Shown one piece after another: positions 1 to 8,561 of a stretch of 33,579 bases of DNA. Made by a program: the position numbers and the translations under genes. Each line of letters opens with the position of its first letter. Position 1 is the first letter of the stretch. The DNA comes from Clostridia bacterium (GTDB lineage: Bacteria; Bacillota; Clostridia; Christensenellales; Aristaeellaceae), in the NCBI GenBank assembly GCA_030530315.1, contig JAUMVG010000040.1:1-33579 (forward strand), written 5' to 3'. Under the pieces are notes generated by a model. The model did not search any database and was not told the DNA's origin. It was given only the letters and a program-made list of their open reading frames with translations.

Positions 1-45
1 TTCGGGACCAAAAGGTCGCAGGTTCAAATCCTGTCACCTCGACCA
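1..45 (+). tRNA. tRNA-Pro (CGG), 3' part, cut by the window start
   Basis: The first bases fit the anticodon loop TTCGGGA, with anticodon CGG at 3-5 and G37 after it. The 3' half of the anticodon stem follows (CCAAA), then a 5-nt variable loop (AGGTC), a T-arm (GCAGG, TTCAAAT, CCTGT), the acceptor strand CACCTCG, discriminator A and an encoded CCA at 43-45. Anticodon CGG with G37 indicates proline, reading CCG codons. The D-arm and 5' half lie outside the window. tRNA 3' ends are common integration sites, which fits the recombinase remnants at the other end of the window. Confidence 0.9.
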
Positions 46-86
46 AAAACCGGAACAGAATGTCACGTTCTGTCCGGTTTTTTTCT
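46..86 (+). terminator. Rho-independent terminator after tRNA-Pro
   Basis: Starting right after the CCA, an arm around ACCGGAACAGAA pairs with TTCTGTCCGGT, with one bulge and a loop of about 7 nt. It is followed by a run of seven or more T. An A-run on the other side means it could also stop minus-strand transcription arriving from the large array. Confidence 0.8.
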
Positions 87-203
87 ACCTTTTGCACAAA
101 AATACCGGATTTTACCGGATAGTGGACATTTCGGATACACCCGGACAGCAACCGATTTTGTCGGATAAATGTACATTATGTCCGGTTAACAGAGAAAAAC
201 CGG
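71..203. repeat. Cluster of CCGGA-type short repeats beside the tRNA (possible att/arm-site region)
   Basis: TACCGGAT occurs twice ten bases apart (103-110, 113-120). TGTCCGGTT occurs at 71-79 and 179-187. Related forms are TTCGGATA, CCCGGACA and GTCGGATAA between them, and AACCGGTC at about 198. The stretch is AT-richer than the array and no gene is seen in it. Closely spaced repeats next to a tRNA 3' end resemble arm-type binding sites of tyrosine integrases. That role is inference. Confidence 0.4.
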
Positions 204-270
204 TCGCTTTCAGTCATAAACAGACACGACCAAATGGTTCATGAATCCTTGGAAACACGACAATTTGGGT

Positions 271-390
271 TTATTCATCCAGTTTGGTATCGAGCCAAAC
301 AGCCAGATAAAGCGAAATACCAGAAAAGGCCAAAACCACGCAAAAAAGCACCGCGATCCAGTCGTCGCGGGGCTGCTGTTGCTCTGCCAT
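271..390 (-). CDS. Small single-pass membrane protein, 39 aa
   Basis: This reading frame starts MAEQQQPRDDW and contains one hydrophobic segment (about residues 12-32, IAVLFCVVLAFSGISLYLAVW), followed by a short charged end. It lies 20 bp downstream of a 32-codon open frame on the same strand and is the last plausible gene of the minus-strand array before the tRNA. The ribosome site is weak (GGACAG about 5 nt before ATG). An in-frame longer version beginning at 558 is possible but its first 56 residues look non-coding. No family is recognised. Confidence 0.45.
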   Translation of the reverse strand: MAEQQQPRDDWIAVLFCVVLAFSGISLYLAVWLDTKLDE

Positions 391-410
391 TTGCACTGTC
401 CGTGCAGCTT

Positions 411-509
411 TCAAGTCCGGGGTTCTTCTCTTTCGCCACGCTGACCGCTGTCGAGGGCACGGCGCTGGTCGTGATTCATGTTGTAATAGGCGGGTTTGAA
501 CAGATTCAT
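411..509 (-). CDS. 32-codon ORF resembling the N-terminus of a HEAT-type protein; probably a relic
   Basis: A good ribosome site (GGGAGG, 7 nt before ATG) precedes a frame that starts MNLFKPAYYNMNHDQ and stops after 32 codons. The opening resembles the start of the 688-aa protein just upstream (MGLFTPKWM), so this may be the decayed start of a related gene, or a real micro-protein translated with the following membrane peptide. An in-frame ATG at 542 with its own GGAGAGG is an alternative start. The stop lies 20 bp before the 39-aa frame. Function unknown. Confidence 0.35.
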   Translation of the reverse strand: MNLFKPAYYNMNHDQRRALDSGQRGEREEPRT

Positions 510-609
510 GGCGATGCCTCCCAATCGATGATGGAATTCCATACCTCTCCTGATTCATATAAACTGTCCAGTATCGCAGACGTCTCTTTGCGCCGTCGGA
601 CGTGAACGG

Positions 610-2667
610 CTAAAGCCTGCCATAATGCTCCAGGTACAGTCGGGCGTGGATGTCGCGCAGCGATTTTGGCAGTGACGCGAACTGAAGCAGCGCCTGGGTG
701 AACGCGGCGCTGGCCTGTTCAGGCGGCCAGAAGCCCGTCATGGCGCGATAGTGGTTGCGGGCAGGCACGCCGCTGAATGCCAGGAAGAACATTTCGATGG
801 TCGCGCGGTCACCTGTTTCATGCGGGATCATCATCTTCTGTGCAAGCCGGCTGCAAAGCCATGGCAGGTTTTGAGCCTCCCGACCACCCTCGCCCAAAAG
901 GATCAGCTCCATCAGCTGGCGGGGCGTCAACCGGTTCACGAAATCCCCGGCGGCTGAGCCAGACAGCGCGTTATAGCCGCCGGACGACCCTGTCCGGGCA
1001 GCGGCAGAAGCCTTCGCGGTGGCACCGGTCCTGCCGGATCCTGTACGCCCGATGCCCCGGGCGGCGTAATACTCATCCAGCTTTTCCCGGCGCGCGGAAT
1101 CGGAATAATGGCGCTGTCGGGCGATGAAGTCGTCGGCCGCATGACTGCCCAGTGCCTTTATCGCCCCGGCGATGTTGGTACGCTCCACTCCATCCGGCAG
1201 ACTGCAAAACACCTTCTCCAGCGCTGCGACGTCCTTTACTTTCAGCAGCTTGTCCAGTGCCGCCCTGTGCAGTGCCTCGGGCAGCGTCTCGTCCAGCGTG
1301 AGATCGGCCAACGTATCCGCGTCGTTCATCCGGGAGATGGCCAGGGCACGGGTCTCGGCAGCACGCCCACTACGTGCGACCTCCGCGAGCAGTGTCTGAT
1401 CGGTCAGCTTTCTGAGCGCTGCCCGCGCCACCTCGCCATCCCCGGCGGCCTCGAAGACCTCCCTGAGCAGCGCCTGATCGCGCAAATGGTTCACAGCCGC
1501 GGCGCGCAGGGCGGGGGCGTAATCGCCCCGGGCGATCTTCTCATGGAAGGCCTCGTCTTTCACCTGCCTCAGGGCGGCGAGTCGCGTTTCGTCGTCCTCA
1601 GCGGCCTCGAAGCGCGAGATCAGTGTGTCGTCGTCCACATTCTCCCGCTCCTTCCGGGGCCGGGACGTTTTCTGGACGGGTGCGCTCTGTCTGTCCGGCT
1701 TTGACCGGACAACCTGCGGGGCGTCCATCAGGAACAGCAGCCGGGAGCGGTCGGACTGGGCGTGCCTGGCGAGCGTGAGCAATACCTTCGCCATGTCCTC
1801 CAGTAAGCCCTTTCGATCGAACATGGATTGGGTGAGCTGCACGCCGGGGCTGACGCTGACATAGTAAAGCCTGCCCTGGCGGAGAAACTTGACATAGCCC
1901 GGGTTTATCCACGCGCCATAGGGGTGCCACAGCACGCTGTTGGAGGAGCATTCCACGGCATACTGGGCCTCGTACACGCGCATGTTTTCGTCCATCGGCT
2001 GCTGCCGCTCCAGGGCTCGCGCGTCCGCCTCGCTGATCCAATAGGGTGTGACCCGCATGGCCCAGGTATTCTGGATCGCTTCAAAGGTCTCGCCTTCACC
2101 CTCTGCCCAGTCGCAGCGCTTTGCGCTGGCGGGGAGGGCGGGCGGTGACGGCGGTTCGCTTTTTATTGGGGCGGGCCGCTTTGGCGCATTGGCTTTCACC
2201 TTCGCCGCGGCCATGTCACGCACCCGGGAATCGCGGCTCTCGTCGGCCACCTTGCGCAGGGCGTCCAGGTCAGTGAGGCACTGCACCGCCAGCTCGCGGT
2301 TGTCGGCCAACTCGTCGTTCAGCGCGATGCGCGCCAGCAGCGACTGGTTCGCAATCCGGGCGATGACGGTCTTGCGGTCAGCACAGGTGAATCCGGTGCC
2401 GTCGCGATAGTCGGTGTTCACGACGCGCTCCAGCAGCTCCTGCCGGGAGATGCGCTTGAGGACCAGCTTTTTCGTCGTGTCCATGTATCGCCCGTGGGCA
2501 TTTTCGATGGCGTCCAACAGGAAAGCCTGATCTTCAATGCGGCTGGCCGCCGCCTCCTGTACATCCGAACGGTGCGCTTTCTCGAAAGCCTTCTGCAGCT
2601 TCTTCTGGTCGGTCAGCTTTCTTGTCTCCTCAGGGTCTGTCATCCATTTAGGCGTAAACAATCCCAC
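610..2667 (-). CDS. HEAT-like repeat protein with an embedded copy of the 172-aa domain
   Basis: The protein is about 685 aa, predicted cytoplasmic, with no signal peptide or membrane segment. An N-terminal block (about 15-165) and a second block (about 350-540) consist of short helical repeats of the form 'L..VA....D..VR..A...L.D...L', typical of HEAT/armadillo-like scaffolds. Between them (about 187-320) lies a domain closely related to the whole 172-aa protein at 14943-15461, sharing 'DARALER', 'EAQYAVE.S.NSV.WH' and 'VQLTQSM.DRKG'. A Gly/Ser/Thr/Ala-rich linker (about 541-575) leads to a final helical domain of about 110 aa. GTG at 2667 is chosen because GGAGG sits 8 nt upstream and the product then begins MGLFTPKWM. 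The GTG at 2676 would touch the ribosome site. Probably a protein-protein scaffold; partner unknown. Confidence 0.85.
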   Translation of the reverse strand: MGLFTPKWMTDPEETRKLTDQKKLQKAFEKAHRSDVQEAAASRIEDQAFLLDAIENAHGRYMDTTKKLVLKRISRQELLERVVNTDYRDGTGFTCADRKTVIARIANQSLLARIALNDELADNRELAVQCLTDLDALRKVADESRDSRVRDMAAAKVKANAPKRPAPIKSEPPSPPALPASAKRCDWAEGEGETFEAIQNTWAMRVTPYWISEADARALERQQPMDENMRVYEAQYAVECSSNSVLWHPYGAWINPGYVKFLRQGRLYYVSVSPGVQLTQSMFDRKGLLEDMAKVLLTLARHAQSDRSRLLFLMDAPQVVRSKPDRQSAPVQKTSRPRKERENVDDDTLISRFEAAEDDETRLAALRQVKDEAFHEKIARGDYAPALRAAAVNHLRDQALLREVFEAAGDGEVARAALRKLTDQTLLAEVARSGRAAETRALAISRMNDADTLADLTLDETLPEALHRAALDKLLKVKDVAALEKVFCSLPDGVERTNIAGAIKALGSHAADDFIARQRHYSDSARREKLDEYYAARGIGRTGSGRTGATAKASAAARTGSSGGYNALSGSAAGDFVNRLTPRQLMELILLGEGGREAQNLPWLCSRLAQKMMIPHETGDRATIEMFFLAFSGVPARNHYRAMTGFWPPEQASAAFTQALLQFASLPKSLRDIHARLYLEHYGRL

Positions 2668-2764
2668 GTGTGTCACCTCCGCACTCTGATCGTCTCATTT
2701 CATTCACGCGACCCGGCACCCGTGAAAGACCGCCGGAGCCCTCCATCGCGTTGTGCGCGGTCGG

Positions 2765-3559
2765 TCAAAACATCATGCCCATCTTCCGGTAGGTTTCGAA
2801 TTGCTCCTTTATCTGGGAGAGGTAATCCTCGTCGAAGCGGGGCAGGTCGTCGGCGTTCCAGGGCAGCGCGGCCAGCCTGTCCAGATGCTTCCTGCGCAGC
2901 CCTTTGTAGGTCAGAATGCCAGCGGCAATCGATACAACGATGGGCAGGAAGGCTAAGGCGATCTGCGCTCCCTGCGGCGTGAACCCGGCCATAAACGGCA
3001 CCATGCCCAGGAGGCAGATGCCTAAACCCAGGAAGATGGCTATCCAGCCCGCGCGTTCAGTGGAAAGGCTTTCGCACCAAGGCTGGGTTTTGCCACACTG
3101 AGGACATTTGACACGGGTATCCTTGCTATACTCCTTCCATCGGTAGGGGAAGGCGGTCAGGCGGGCCCTATCCTGATCGACCTGCCCCTGGGTCTTATTG
3201 ACCTTTGAATTCAAGTAGTTCTCAAGCGGGCTACCCGCTTCCACGCGGAAAGTGTCCGCCTTGTCCTCCTTGCCCGTCTCCAGGTATTTCTTCAGCTTGC
3301 CGCTGGCCACGATATCCCGGTAGTGTTCCAGCCGCTTCTCGGCGTACTCCAGCTCGAAGGGCAGATTGGCGCTGGCCTGAAAGCCGGAAGCCAGCTTCAT
3401 CGCCTGTCCCTGTGCCGCGTTGGCATAGCCGCCCTTGAAGGCGTAGCCCGCGGAGACGACGGCGGCCTCTTGGCGAATGGTTGCGCCGCAATAAGGACAG
3501 CGGCAGGTATAGGGCACGGCGAGGGTCGACGTGCTGGTGCTGATGGTGGTAGTACTCAT
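2765..3559 (-). CDS. Zinc-ribbon membrane protein, 264 aa
   Basis: A Ser/Thr-rich start (MSTTTISTSTST) leads into CxCPYCG (Cys 19, 21, 24). A second knuckle, CPQCG, follows at about 152-155, so the two CxxC pairs probably bind one zinc. Between them is a charged, helical region of about 120 aa. Two membrane helices follow (about 172-192 and 198-218) and then a 45-aa charged tail. ATG at 3559 is used because GGAGGAG lies just upstream; an ATG nine codons earlier has no site. It shares its architecture (ribbon, helix, ribbon, membrane hairpin, cytosolic tail) with the genes at 4355, 13275 and 16533, but lacks their 'SVLN' tail motif and is the most divergent member. Function unknown. Confidence 0.82.
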   Translation of the reverse strand: MSTTTISTSTSTLAVPYTCRCPYCGATIRQEAAVVSAGYAFKGGYANAAQGQAMKLASGFQASANLPFELEYAEKRLEHYRDIVASGKLKKYLETGKEDKADTFRVEAGSPLENYLNSKVNKTQGQVDQDRARLTAFPYRWKEYSKDTRVKCPQCGKTQPWCESLSTERAGWIAIFLGLGICLLGMVPFMAGFTPQGAQIALAFLPIVVSIAAGILTYKGLRRKHLDRLAALPWNADDLPRFDEDYLSQIKEQFETYRKMGMMF

Positions 3560-3582
3560 TGCTTTCTCCTCCTTACCCTGTA

Positions 3583-4311
3583 TCAATCTTCCTTTTCGGT
3601 CTCATTCGACGGGGTCATGCGGTCCAGTACGCTCTGCCGCACCTGGGACGGCTTTACCGTGTATTCGACCGCTCCGGAGTGCGCTCCGAGAGCCTTTGAG
3701 TACAGCGTGTATTCCTCCCGCAATCGAGCGTTGCCGTCTTCCACATCGTATATCCAGCAGTACGCCTTTTCGCTGGTACCTGTCAGGATCGCGCCGCCGT
3801 ATCTTTTATTGACGTATTGCGCACTCTCCCACATGTGCGTGCACCAAAGGCAGATCGTCCGTGCCTCGCTGAGCGCCTCCTGAGTCAGCGGCTTTTCGGG
3901 CCAGGAATACATGACGTCTGTGAGCTCGGTGACGTCAAGATGGGTTTTTTCATCGGGCCGCGTCTCGACATGCAGTATGATCCAGGGCTCCCTGACGGCG
4001 GCCGAGCCTCCCTCCAAAACCGTGTCCCTTGTGAGATACTTCGAAGCGTCCTCCGCCAATTGCATGACAAGGGGATTCTCCTGCAGCGCCTGACGTGTCG
4101 CCTGTTCATTCGCTCTCTGTTGCCGATCCATCTGAAACCCACTGGCGAAGCCAACAATCGCGGACAGGACGAAGATTGCCGCGAAGACTCGCCGGGCCCT
4201 TTTGTTCTTCAGGAGCATCGATGGGGCCAGACTGATCAGCATCGGGATCATGGACGCGAAAGCAAGAACACCCCACGGCGTGGCGAAGAGCGTATTGAAA
4301 AAAACCTTCAT
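3583..4311 (-). CDS. Membrane-anchored protein of unknown function, 242 aa
   Basis: Two hydrophobic segments at the N-terminus (about 12-34 and 42-60) are followed by a soluble domain of about 180 aa carrying 'CLWC' near residue 154 and a second Cys near 184. A ribosome site (AGGAGG) precedes ATG. The stop is 23 bp before the start of the zinc-ribbon gene at 3559, so the two are very likely co-translated. No family is recognised. The topology (short membrane hairpin, then a globular domain) recurs at 5222, 9182 and 13940. Confidence 0.8.
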   Translation of the reverse strand: MKVFFNTLFATPWGVLAFASMIPMLISLAPSMLLKNKRARRVFAAIFVLSAIVGFASGFQMDRQQRANEQATRQALQENPLVMQLAEDASKYLTRDTVLEGGSAAVREPWIILHVETRPDEKTHLDVTELTDVMYSWPEKPLTQEALSEARTICLWCTHMWESAQYVNKRYGGAILTGTSEKAYCWIYDVEDGNARLREEYTLYSKALGAHSGAVEYTVKPSQVRQSVLDRMTPSNETEKED

Positions 4312-4354
4312 GGTACGGATACCTCCTGTCTTTTCGCCTCTCGATCAAAGCCTC

Positions 4355-5002
4355 CTATCCCCGCCTAGGAATGTCCACATGCCGCATACCGCCGATGACC
4401 GGCATCAGCGTTGCCTCCATGTGGGGGTTCAGCACGCTGCGGTAGCGCTTCTCCATCAGCGCGGGGTCGGAATAGGCCTTCTTCGACTTGCTGCGGTTCA
4501 CGAGGACCCCCGCGACGACGGCGAGGATGCTCACCCACTCCCCGATCATCACCACGCCGGGGGACACCTGGGACCGGCCGTACGTCAGCGCCATGACCAG
4601 ACCAAAGGCGATTGCCAGCGCGAAGAACAGCCCGACCAGCCTGAGCGCGAACAGCCTGGGATACAGCGTCTTGCGCGGTTCGACGTCCACGACCTGGCGG
4701 ATGCCGCAGTGGGGACAGGCGACGTATTTGCTCGGGCTCCTGCCCTTGTCGTCCAGCAGGGCGTTCAGCTGTCCCTTTTGAAGGCGCTCCACGAGAAAGT
4801 TCATCTGGCTGCCGGCGGACGCCGCCAGGTTTTGCTGCGCGATGGCGCCCGCGCCGGAGCTGTTGTAGCCGCGCACAGTGGCCTGCGAGGAGAGCAGGGC
4901 GGTCTTGTTTACGGTGCCGTATTGCCCGCATTTGGGACAGGTGAACGACAGCACGACGGGGACCTTGACGGACGCGGTGGAAGTGGTATAGGCTTTTGCC
5001 AT
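4355..5002 (-). CDS. Zinc-ribbon membrane protein with 'DPALMEKRYRSVLN' tail, 215 aa
   Basis: CxxC pairs occur at Cys 22/25 (TCPKCG) and 96/99 (ACPHCG), separated by a polar stretch of about 70 aa. Two membrane helices follow (about 118-140 and 147-168). The tail carries KKAYSDPALMEKRYRSVLN (about 174-192), which is clearly shared with the 213-aa protein (13275) and the 223-aa protein (16533). Start ATG has AAGGAGAG upstream. The paired CxxC motifs are expected to form a zinc ribbon; the partner or substrate is unknown. The 219 bp upstream contain no recognisable gene. Confidence 0.85.
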   Translation of the reverse strand: MAKAYTTSTASVKVPVVLSFTCPKCGQYGTVNKTALLSSQATVRGYNSSGAGAIAQQNLAASAGSQMNFLVERLQKGQLNALLDDKGRSPSKYVACPHCGIRQVVDVEPRKTLYPRLFALRLVGLFFALAIAFGLVMALTYGRSQVSPGVVMIGEWVSILAVVAGVLVNRSKSKKAYSDPALMEKRYRSVLNPHMEATLMPVIGGMRHVDIPRRG

Positions 5003-5221
5003 GGAGATTCTCTCCTTTCAACGCATGATGGTAAGGGGTGGCCTGGGAACATTCAGCGCGAAAACACGGCGGTCACGCCTCAGGATTCAGATCCTTTCTT
5101 TGAATGCTTTCACTTTAGGTCTGTTCCCTGCCTGGTGTGGATGTTCACATGAAATCATGTGTGCAATGGACTGTCGTGATAATCATTGTCATCGGAACCG
5201 GCCCCTGAAATCGGCCTTGAC

Positions 5222-5944
5222 TTATTGGACGGCCTCAGCCATTGACGCCTTCACGGCCTTGACGATGACGCTGTCGGGAATCGGCCCGCCGCCGCCGTCC
5301 TTCGTCAGGGGATCGCCATCCACGACCTCGATGCGTACGACCTCTCCTTTCTCAACATCGTAATACCGAAGCTTCACCCGGTACTGGTACGCGGTGACGC
5401 TCTGGCCCACCTGCTTGCCGAATTGCTTGAGCACATACTGTCCACTGTCGATGGTCTCATAGTCGGAGACGACCACCACGGTTTGGAGCCGGTCCATCAT
5501 GCCGCGGGTCAGCCGGCTCTCCGAGCGGTACCTTATGGAATACTCATGACTGCTGTCTTTTCGCCGTACAATGATATACGTCCCGGCCGTCAGTGTCCCG
5601 TCCTCCGAGCCTCCGCTATTCCCGGCTTCAATGGCAGCTTGGATCCGAGTATCCTCCATCACATTCACAAACAGCAGCGCCCGGTCATTCAAACCAAAAT
5701 ACAGGCCCAGTCCCAGCGCAGCGATGAAGCCGACGCTAAGCACCGCCAGCAATGCGGTCGAGCCTTTCTTCCCCTTTTTCCGTCTGATAACCAATGCCAG
5801 GATCAAAGCGGCAAGAAGAATTCCCGCCGCCAAAAGCAGCGGATGGACGTAGTACAGGAGCACCCCCGCGATTCCTATCACCGCACAGGCAGAACCGATC
5901 CCAAGCATTTGTCCGGTGCTGATGATTTTTACTCTCTTCGCCAT
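5222..5944 (-). CDS. Multi-pass N-terminus plus extracytoplasmic domain, 240 aa, unknown function
   Basis: Three hydrophobic segments (about 13-31, 33-51, 61-83) with a Lys/Arg-rich loop between the second and third (RRKKGKKG) are followed by a soluble domain of about 150 aa. That domain has a DUF-like beta-rich look (alternating hydrophobic residues, 'GTYIIVRRKD', 'YQYRVKLRYYD'). The start at 5944 is preceded by AAGGAGGG; earlier in-frame ATGs have no site. The basic loop predicts a cytoplasmic loop and an external C-terminal domain. Not recognised. Confidence 0.8.
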   Translation of the reverse strand: MAKRVKIISTGQMLGIGSACAVIGIAGVLLYYVHPLLLAAGILLAALILALVIRRKKGKKGSTALLAVLSVGFIAALGLGLYFGLNDRALLFVNVMEDTRIQAAIEAGNSGGSEDGTLTAGTYIIVRRKDSSHEYSIRYRSESRLTRGMMDRLQTVVVVSDYETIDSGQYVLKQFGKQVGQSVTAYQYRVKLRYYDVEKGEVVRIEVVDGDPLTKDGGGGPIPDSVIVKAVKASMAEAVQ

Positions 5945-6061
5945 GAATTTCCCTCCTTGATATTGGACGGCCAATGCCCCGCATACGGTCATCCCCTTTC
6001 CCTCGACTTTCTCAGCACCATGTGCCTTGGACGGCACTCACGGCGCAGGTTGGGCCGCGAC

Positions 6062-6283
6062 CTACTGCGTGGTCAATGCCATAATGGCCAGGCCCACGGC
6101 GGCGATGCCCAGAAACAGCAGCACCAGTAACCACTTCTTTTTGCGTCGCTTGGGCGTGTCCGCGTACTTGACCCGGCCCATGCGCTCGGCCTTCGAATAG
6201 CCGGAGAGGATGTCGGGGAAAAAGAACATGCCGATCAGGCCGGTAAATGCGATGATCAGTCCGATCTTATTGAGAATCTGCAT
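6062..6283 (-). CDS. 73-aa two-helix membrane protein, copy 1
   Basis: Helix 1 (about 5-26) and helix 2 (about 51-70) flank a strongly basic loop containing KRRKKKW, so both termini probably face outward. The gene at 10772-10993 is a near duplicate: 66 of 73 residues match, as does most of the 30-35 bp upstream including the ribosome site AGGAGGGA. The copies sit about 4.7 kb apart in the same orientation. Function unknown; the size and topology suit a small accessory subunit. Confidence 0.82.
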   Translation of the reverse strand: MQILNKIGLIIAFTGLIGMFFFPDILSGYSKAERMGRVKYADTPKRRKKKWLLVLLFLGIAAVGLAIMALTTQ

Positions 6284-6398
6284 GGATCGTCCCTCCTGTT
6301 TCTGCCGTCGATATGGGGTGGTATTTCAAAAGCTTCTGTATCACCCTGTTATCGCCGATCCCTTTTGTTCTGCCCCGGCTTCCGGGAGGCTGCCGGTT

Positions 6399-8495
6399 TC
6401 AATAAGTGGGAATGCCGTTCGCGTTGCCAAACCAGCTGCTCGTGACCATGAACAGGTCCAACAGTTTGGGGTTCGGGTACACATCGTACTTTTTACCGCC
6501 ATTCGCCAGCGACTCGGGCGGGTCGGCGATCACCCTGCCGATACGCGCCACACACTCGCCCGTGTCGATGTCATAGGCGTACACGTCGGAGACGCAGCGA
6601 TAGCCCTTCGAGCCATCGGAGTAATCGCCCACATACACATAGTCCGTGATCCACGCGATGATCAGCAGCTCCGCCTCATCGACGCTGGCGGGCGTGTTCG
6701 CCGCCAGCACGCCCCTGAACCGCTCACCATCGTCGTCCTCGAACCAGCGGTAGGCGTCCATCGGGAAGACCAGCGCGTCCGAATCGCGGGATTCGTAGGC
6801 GATCAGCGCCTTTTTGCCCTCCGGCTTTCCATGGAGGTCGGGGGAATTGGAGCGCGCGAAGCGGGTCTTGTCAAACCGGGCGTCCTCTATGGCAAGGCCG
6901 GTATCGTAGGACGGGTACTTGCGAACGAAGCTGCCGTCATAGGCCGCGTCCCAGACCGTCGTCGCCTTGAGGAAGGCGTCGGGGTCGTCGCCATCCCCGG
7001 GAAGCAGCATCGAATACGCCTCCTCATAGTCCACCCGGCCCGCGTCGATGAGCGCCGAAGCAGTGGCGATGTCCCGTTCCGCATCGCCGGTGAAATGGCG
7101 GCTGTTGAGATGGCCCCAGAGCAGGCCGCGCCCGGCGATGCGGTCAAGCATCTCCTGGCTCTGCTCCTCCGACATGGTCTGGTTGTTCCCGGCGGGAAGG
7201 ATCCCCTGGTATCCCCGCATCAGGGCGCGCAGCGCGTTGGTTTTCACTGTCTCGCCGTCCGTGTTCGAAACGCTGATCTCCGCCTTGCACCAGTCCCCGG
7301 CCTCGGGCAGCTGATCGACCACTTCCACAAGGAACCGCTCAAAGTCCCGATTGCTCAGGTCGATGCAAAGCCTCGTCAACAGATATTGATGCGGGCTCTT
7401 TGCGAATTGCAGCCGCTGGTCGTTCGTGTAGGACAGCATCTGCTCCGTCCATTCGTCGTAAGAGCACATTTGCGCCGCGTATTCGGGGAACGCGTCCGTG
7501 TCCGCAAGGGCGTAAAAGTCCCGCAGCAGCGCTATACCGGCCTCGGTCAATTCCGCGCTGCCGGCGCGGGGAGCCGCCTCACGCAAGCGCTCCAGCCGCT
7601 CGGCGAACGTCATTTCATCCTTCGCGAGCGCGGCGAGAGCCTGTCGGTCGGCCGCGAAGGCGTCGTACTCCTCCGCGTCCTCCGCTGACAAGTCGTCCCG
7701 GGGATCGTCGGAGATGCCGATGACGGTGAATCCCAGCTGCCGCAGGTTGAACGCCAGCTTGGCGGCATCCAGATCCCCGCAGAGGTGGGTCAGGTCGATC
7801 TGTGTTTCGGCGGGATCGAGGCTCTCGATGCCCCTGACGTGGGTACTTCCGACGAGCACGAGCCGCGTAAGGCCGGAGAACGCCTTGAGTCCCGACAGGT
7901 CGGTGTAATCGTAGTTGCCGTTCCTCCCCGAAACCACGACGGCGCCGAAGGGCGCGCGGATCGTTCCGCCGTCCGCGATGTCCGCCAGGTAGTCGAGGTT
8001 ATTCTCGCTGCTGTTCTTGGCGAATTGCACCTCCTCGACGAAGTCCAGCCGTTCCAGGCTCTCCCGCCACAGCGAGCGCTGCGCGACGGCACCCGAACTC
8101 ATCGAGGGAACGTCCAGCTCCAGCGTCTTCACGGGCGAGGTGACGTTCAGCGAGAAGGCCTCCAGCAGCGATTCGATGCCATTTCCCGGGGCTTCGGCTT
8201 TATACCAGTTCAGACTGACTGCGTTGATCTCGCGCCTATCCAGGGCCGTCTCCATGATTTCAAACAGTGCGGCCCAATCCAGGTCGGGGTGGGCATAAAG
8301 CATCAGCTGGTCACTGTCGTAGCGATACCCGACGCAGCCAGAGCTGAAGCCGGAAATCTTCTTTCCCTGCTTCTGGATGAGATTATACGCGTCCCCCGCG
8401 GGCGTGGCGGCGCTGGTCTGCGGCACCTTCTTTGCGCAGCCGAACAGGGTCAGTGTGATCGCCAGGGCCAACAGGGGTGAGAGCCACTTCTTCAT
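6399..8495 (-). CDS. Large lipoprotein, 698 aa, unknown function
   Basis: An N-terminal lipoprotein signal (MKKWLSPLLALAITLTLFGC) has its lipidated Cys at residue 20, so the mature protein should be anchored to the outer face of the membrane. Residues about 80-250 contain segments with a leucine-rich-repeat look ('LSGLKAFSGLTRLVLVGST'). A helical, acidic middle part (about 265-500) and a beta-rich C-terminal domain with many aromatic residues (about 520-690) follow. AAGGAGGAATG precedes the start. A GC-rich hairpin without a T-run lies just after the stop. No enzyme motif is seen. A substrate-binding or surface recognition role is inference only. Confidence 0.85.
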   Translation of the reverse strand: MKKWLSPLLALAITLTLFGCAKKVPQTSAATPAGDAYNLIQKQGKKISGFSSGCVGYRYDSDQLMLYAHPDLDWAALFEIMETALDRREINAVSLNWYKAEAPGNGIESLLEAFSLNVTSPVKTLELDVPSMSSGAVAQRSLWRESLERLDFVEEVQFAKNSSENNLDYLADIADGGTIRAPFGAVVVSGRNGNYDYTDLSGLKAFSGLTRLVLVGSTHVRGIESLDPAETQIDLTHLCGDLDAAKLAFNLRQLGFTVIGISDDPRDDLSAEDAEEYDAFAADRQALAALAKDEMTFAERLERLREAAPRAGSAELTEAGIALLRDFYALADTDAFPEYAAQMCSYDEWTEQMLSYTNDQRLQFAKSPHQYLLTRLCIDLSNRDFERFLVEVVDQLPEAGDWCKAEISVSNTDGETVKTNALRALMRGYQGILPAGNNQTMSEEQSQEMLDRIAGRGLLWGHLNSRHFTGDAERDIATASALIDAGRVDYEEAYSMLLPGDGDDPDAFLKATTVWDAAYDGSFVRKYPSYDTGLAIEDARFDKTRFARSNSPDLHGKPEGKKALIAYESRDSDALVFPMDAYRWFEDDDGERFRGVLAANTPASVDEAELLIIAWITDYVYVGDYSDGSKGYRCVSDVYAYDIDTGECVARIGRVIADPPESLANGGKKYDVYPNPKLLDLFMVTSSWFGNANGIPTY

Positions 8496-8561
8496 CCGTC
8501 ATTCCTCCTTATGCCAAGGATTCACTCATAAAACCATCGATACAGCTCGAGATCGGTTGTT

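Noticed and set aside
234-605. 123-aa open frame on the + strand after the tRNA
   Set aside because: No ribosome site, no protein-like pattern, and it opposes two minus-strand micro-ORFs with better support.
5003-5221. Possible small gene or promoter in the 219-bp gap
   Set aside because: No frame with a ribosome site, no convincing -35/-10 pair; only a short palindrome (CATGAAATCATG) was seen.
6210-7688. 492-aa open frame on the + strand
   Set aside because: It lies antisense to the well-supported lipoprotein gene and has low-complexity, Arg/Val/Gly-rich composition with no ribosome site; long antisense frames are expected at this GC content.
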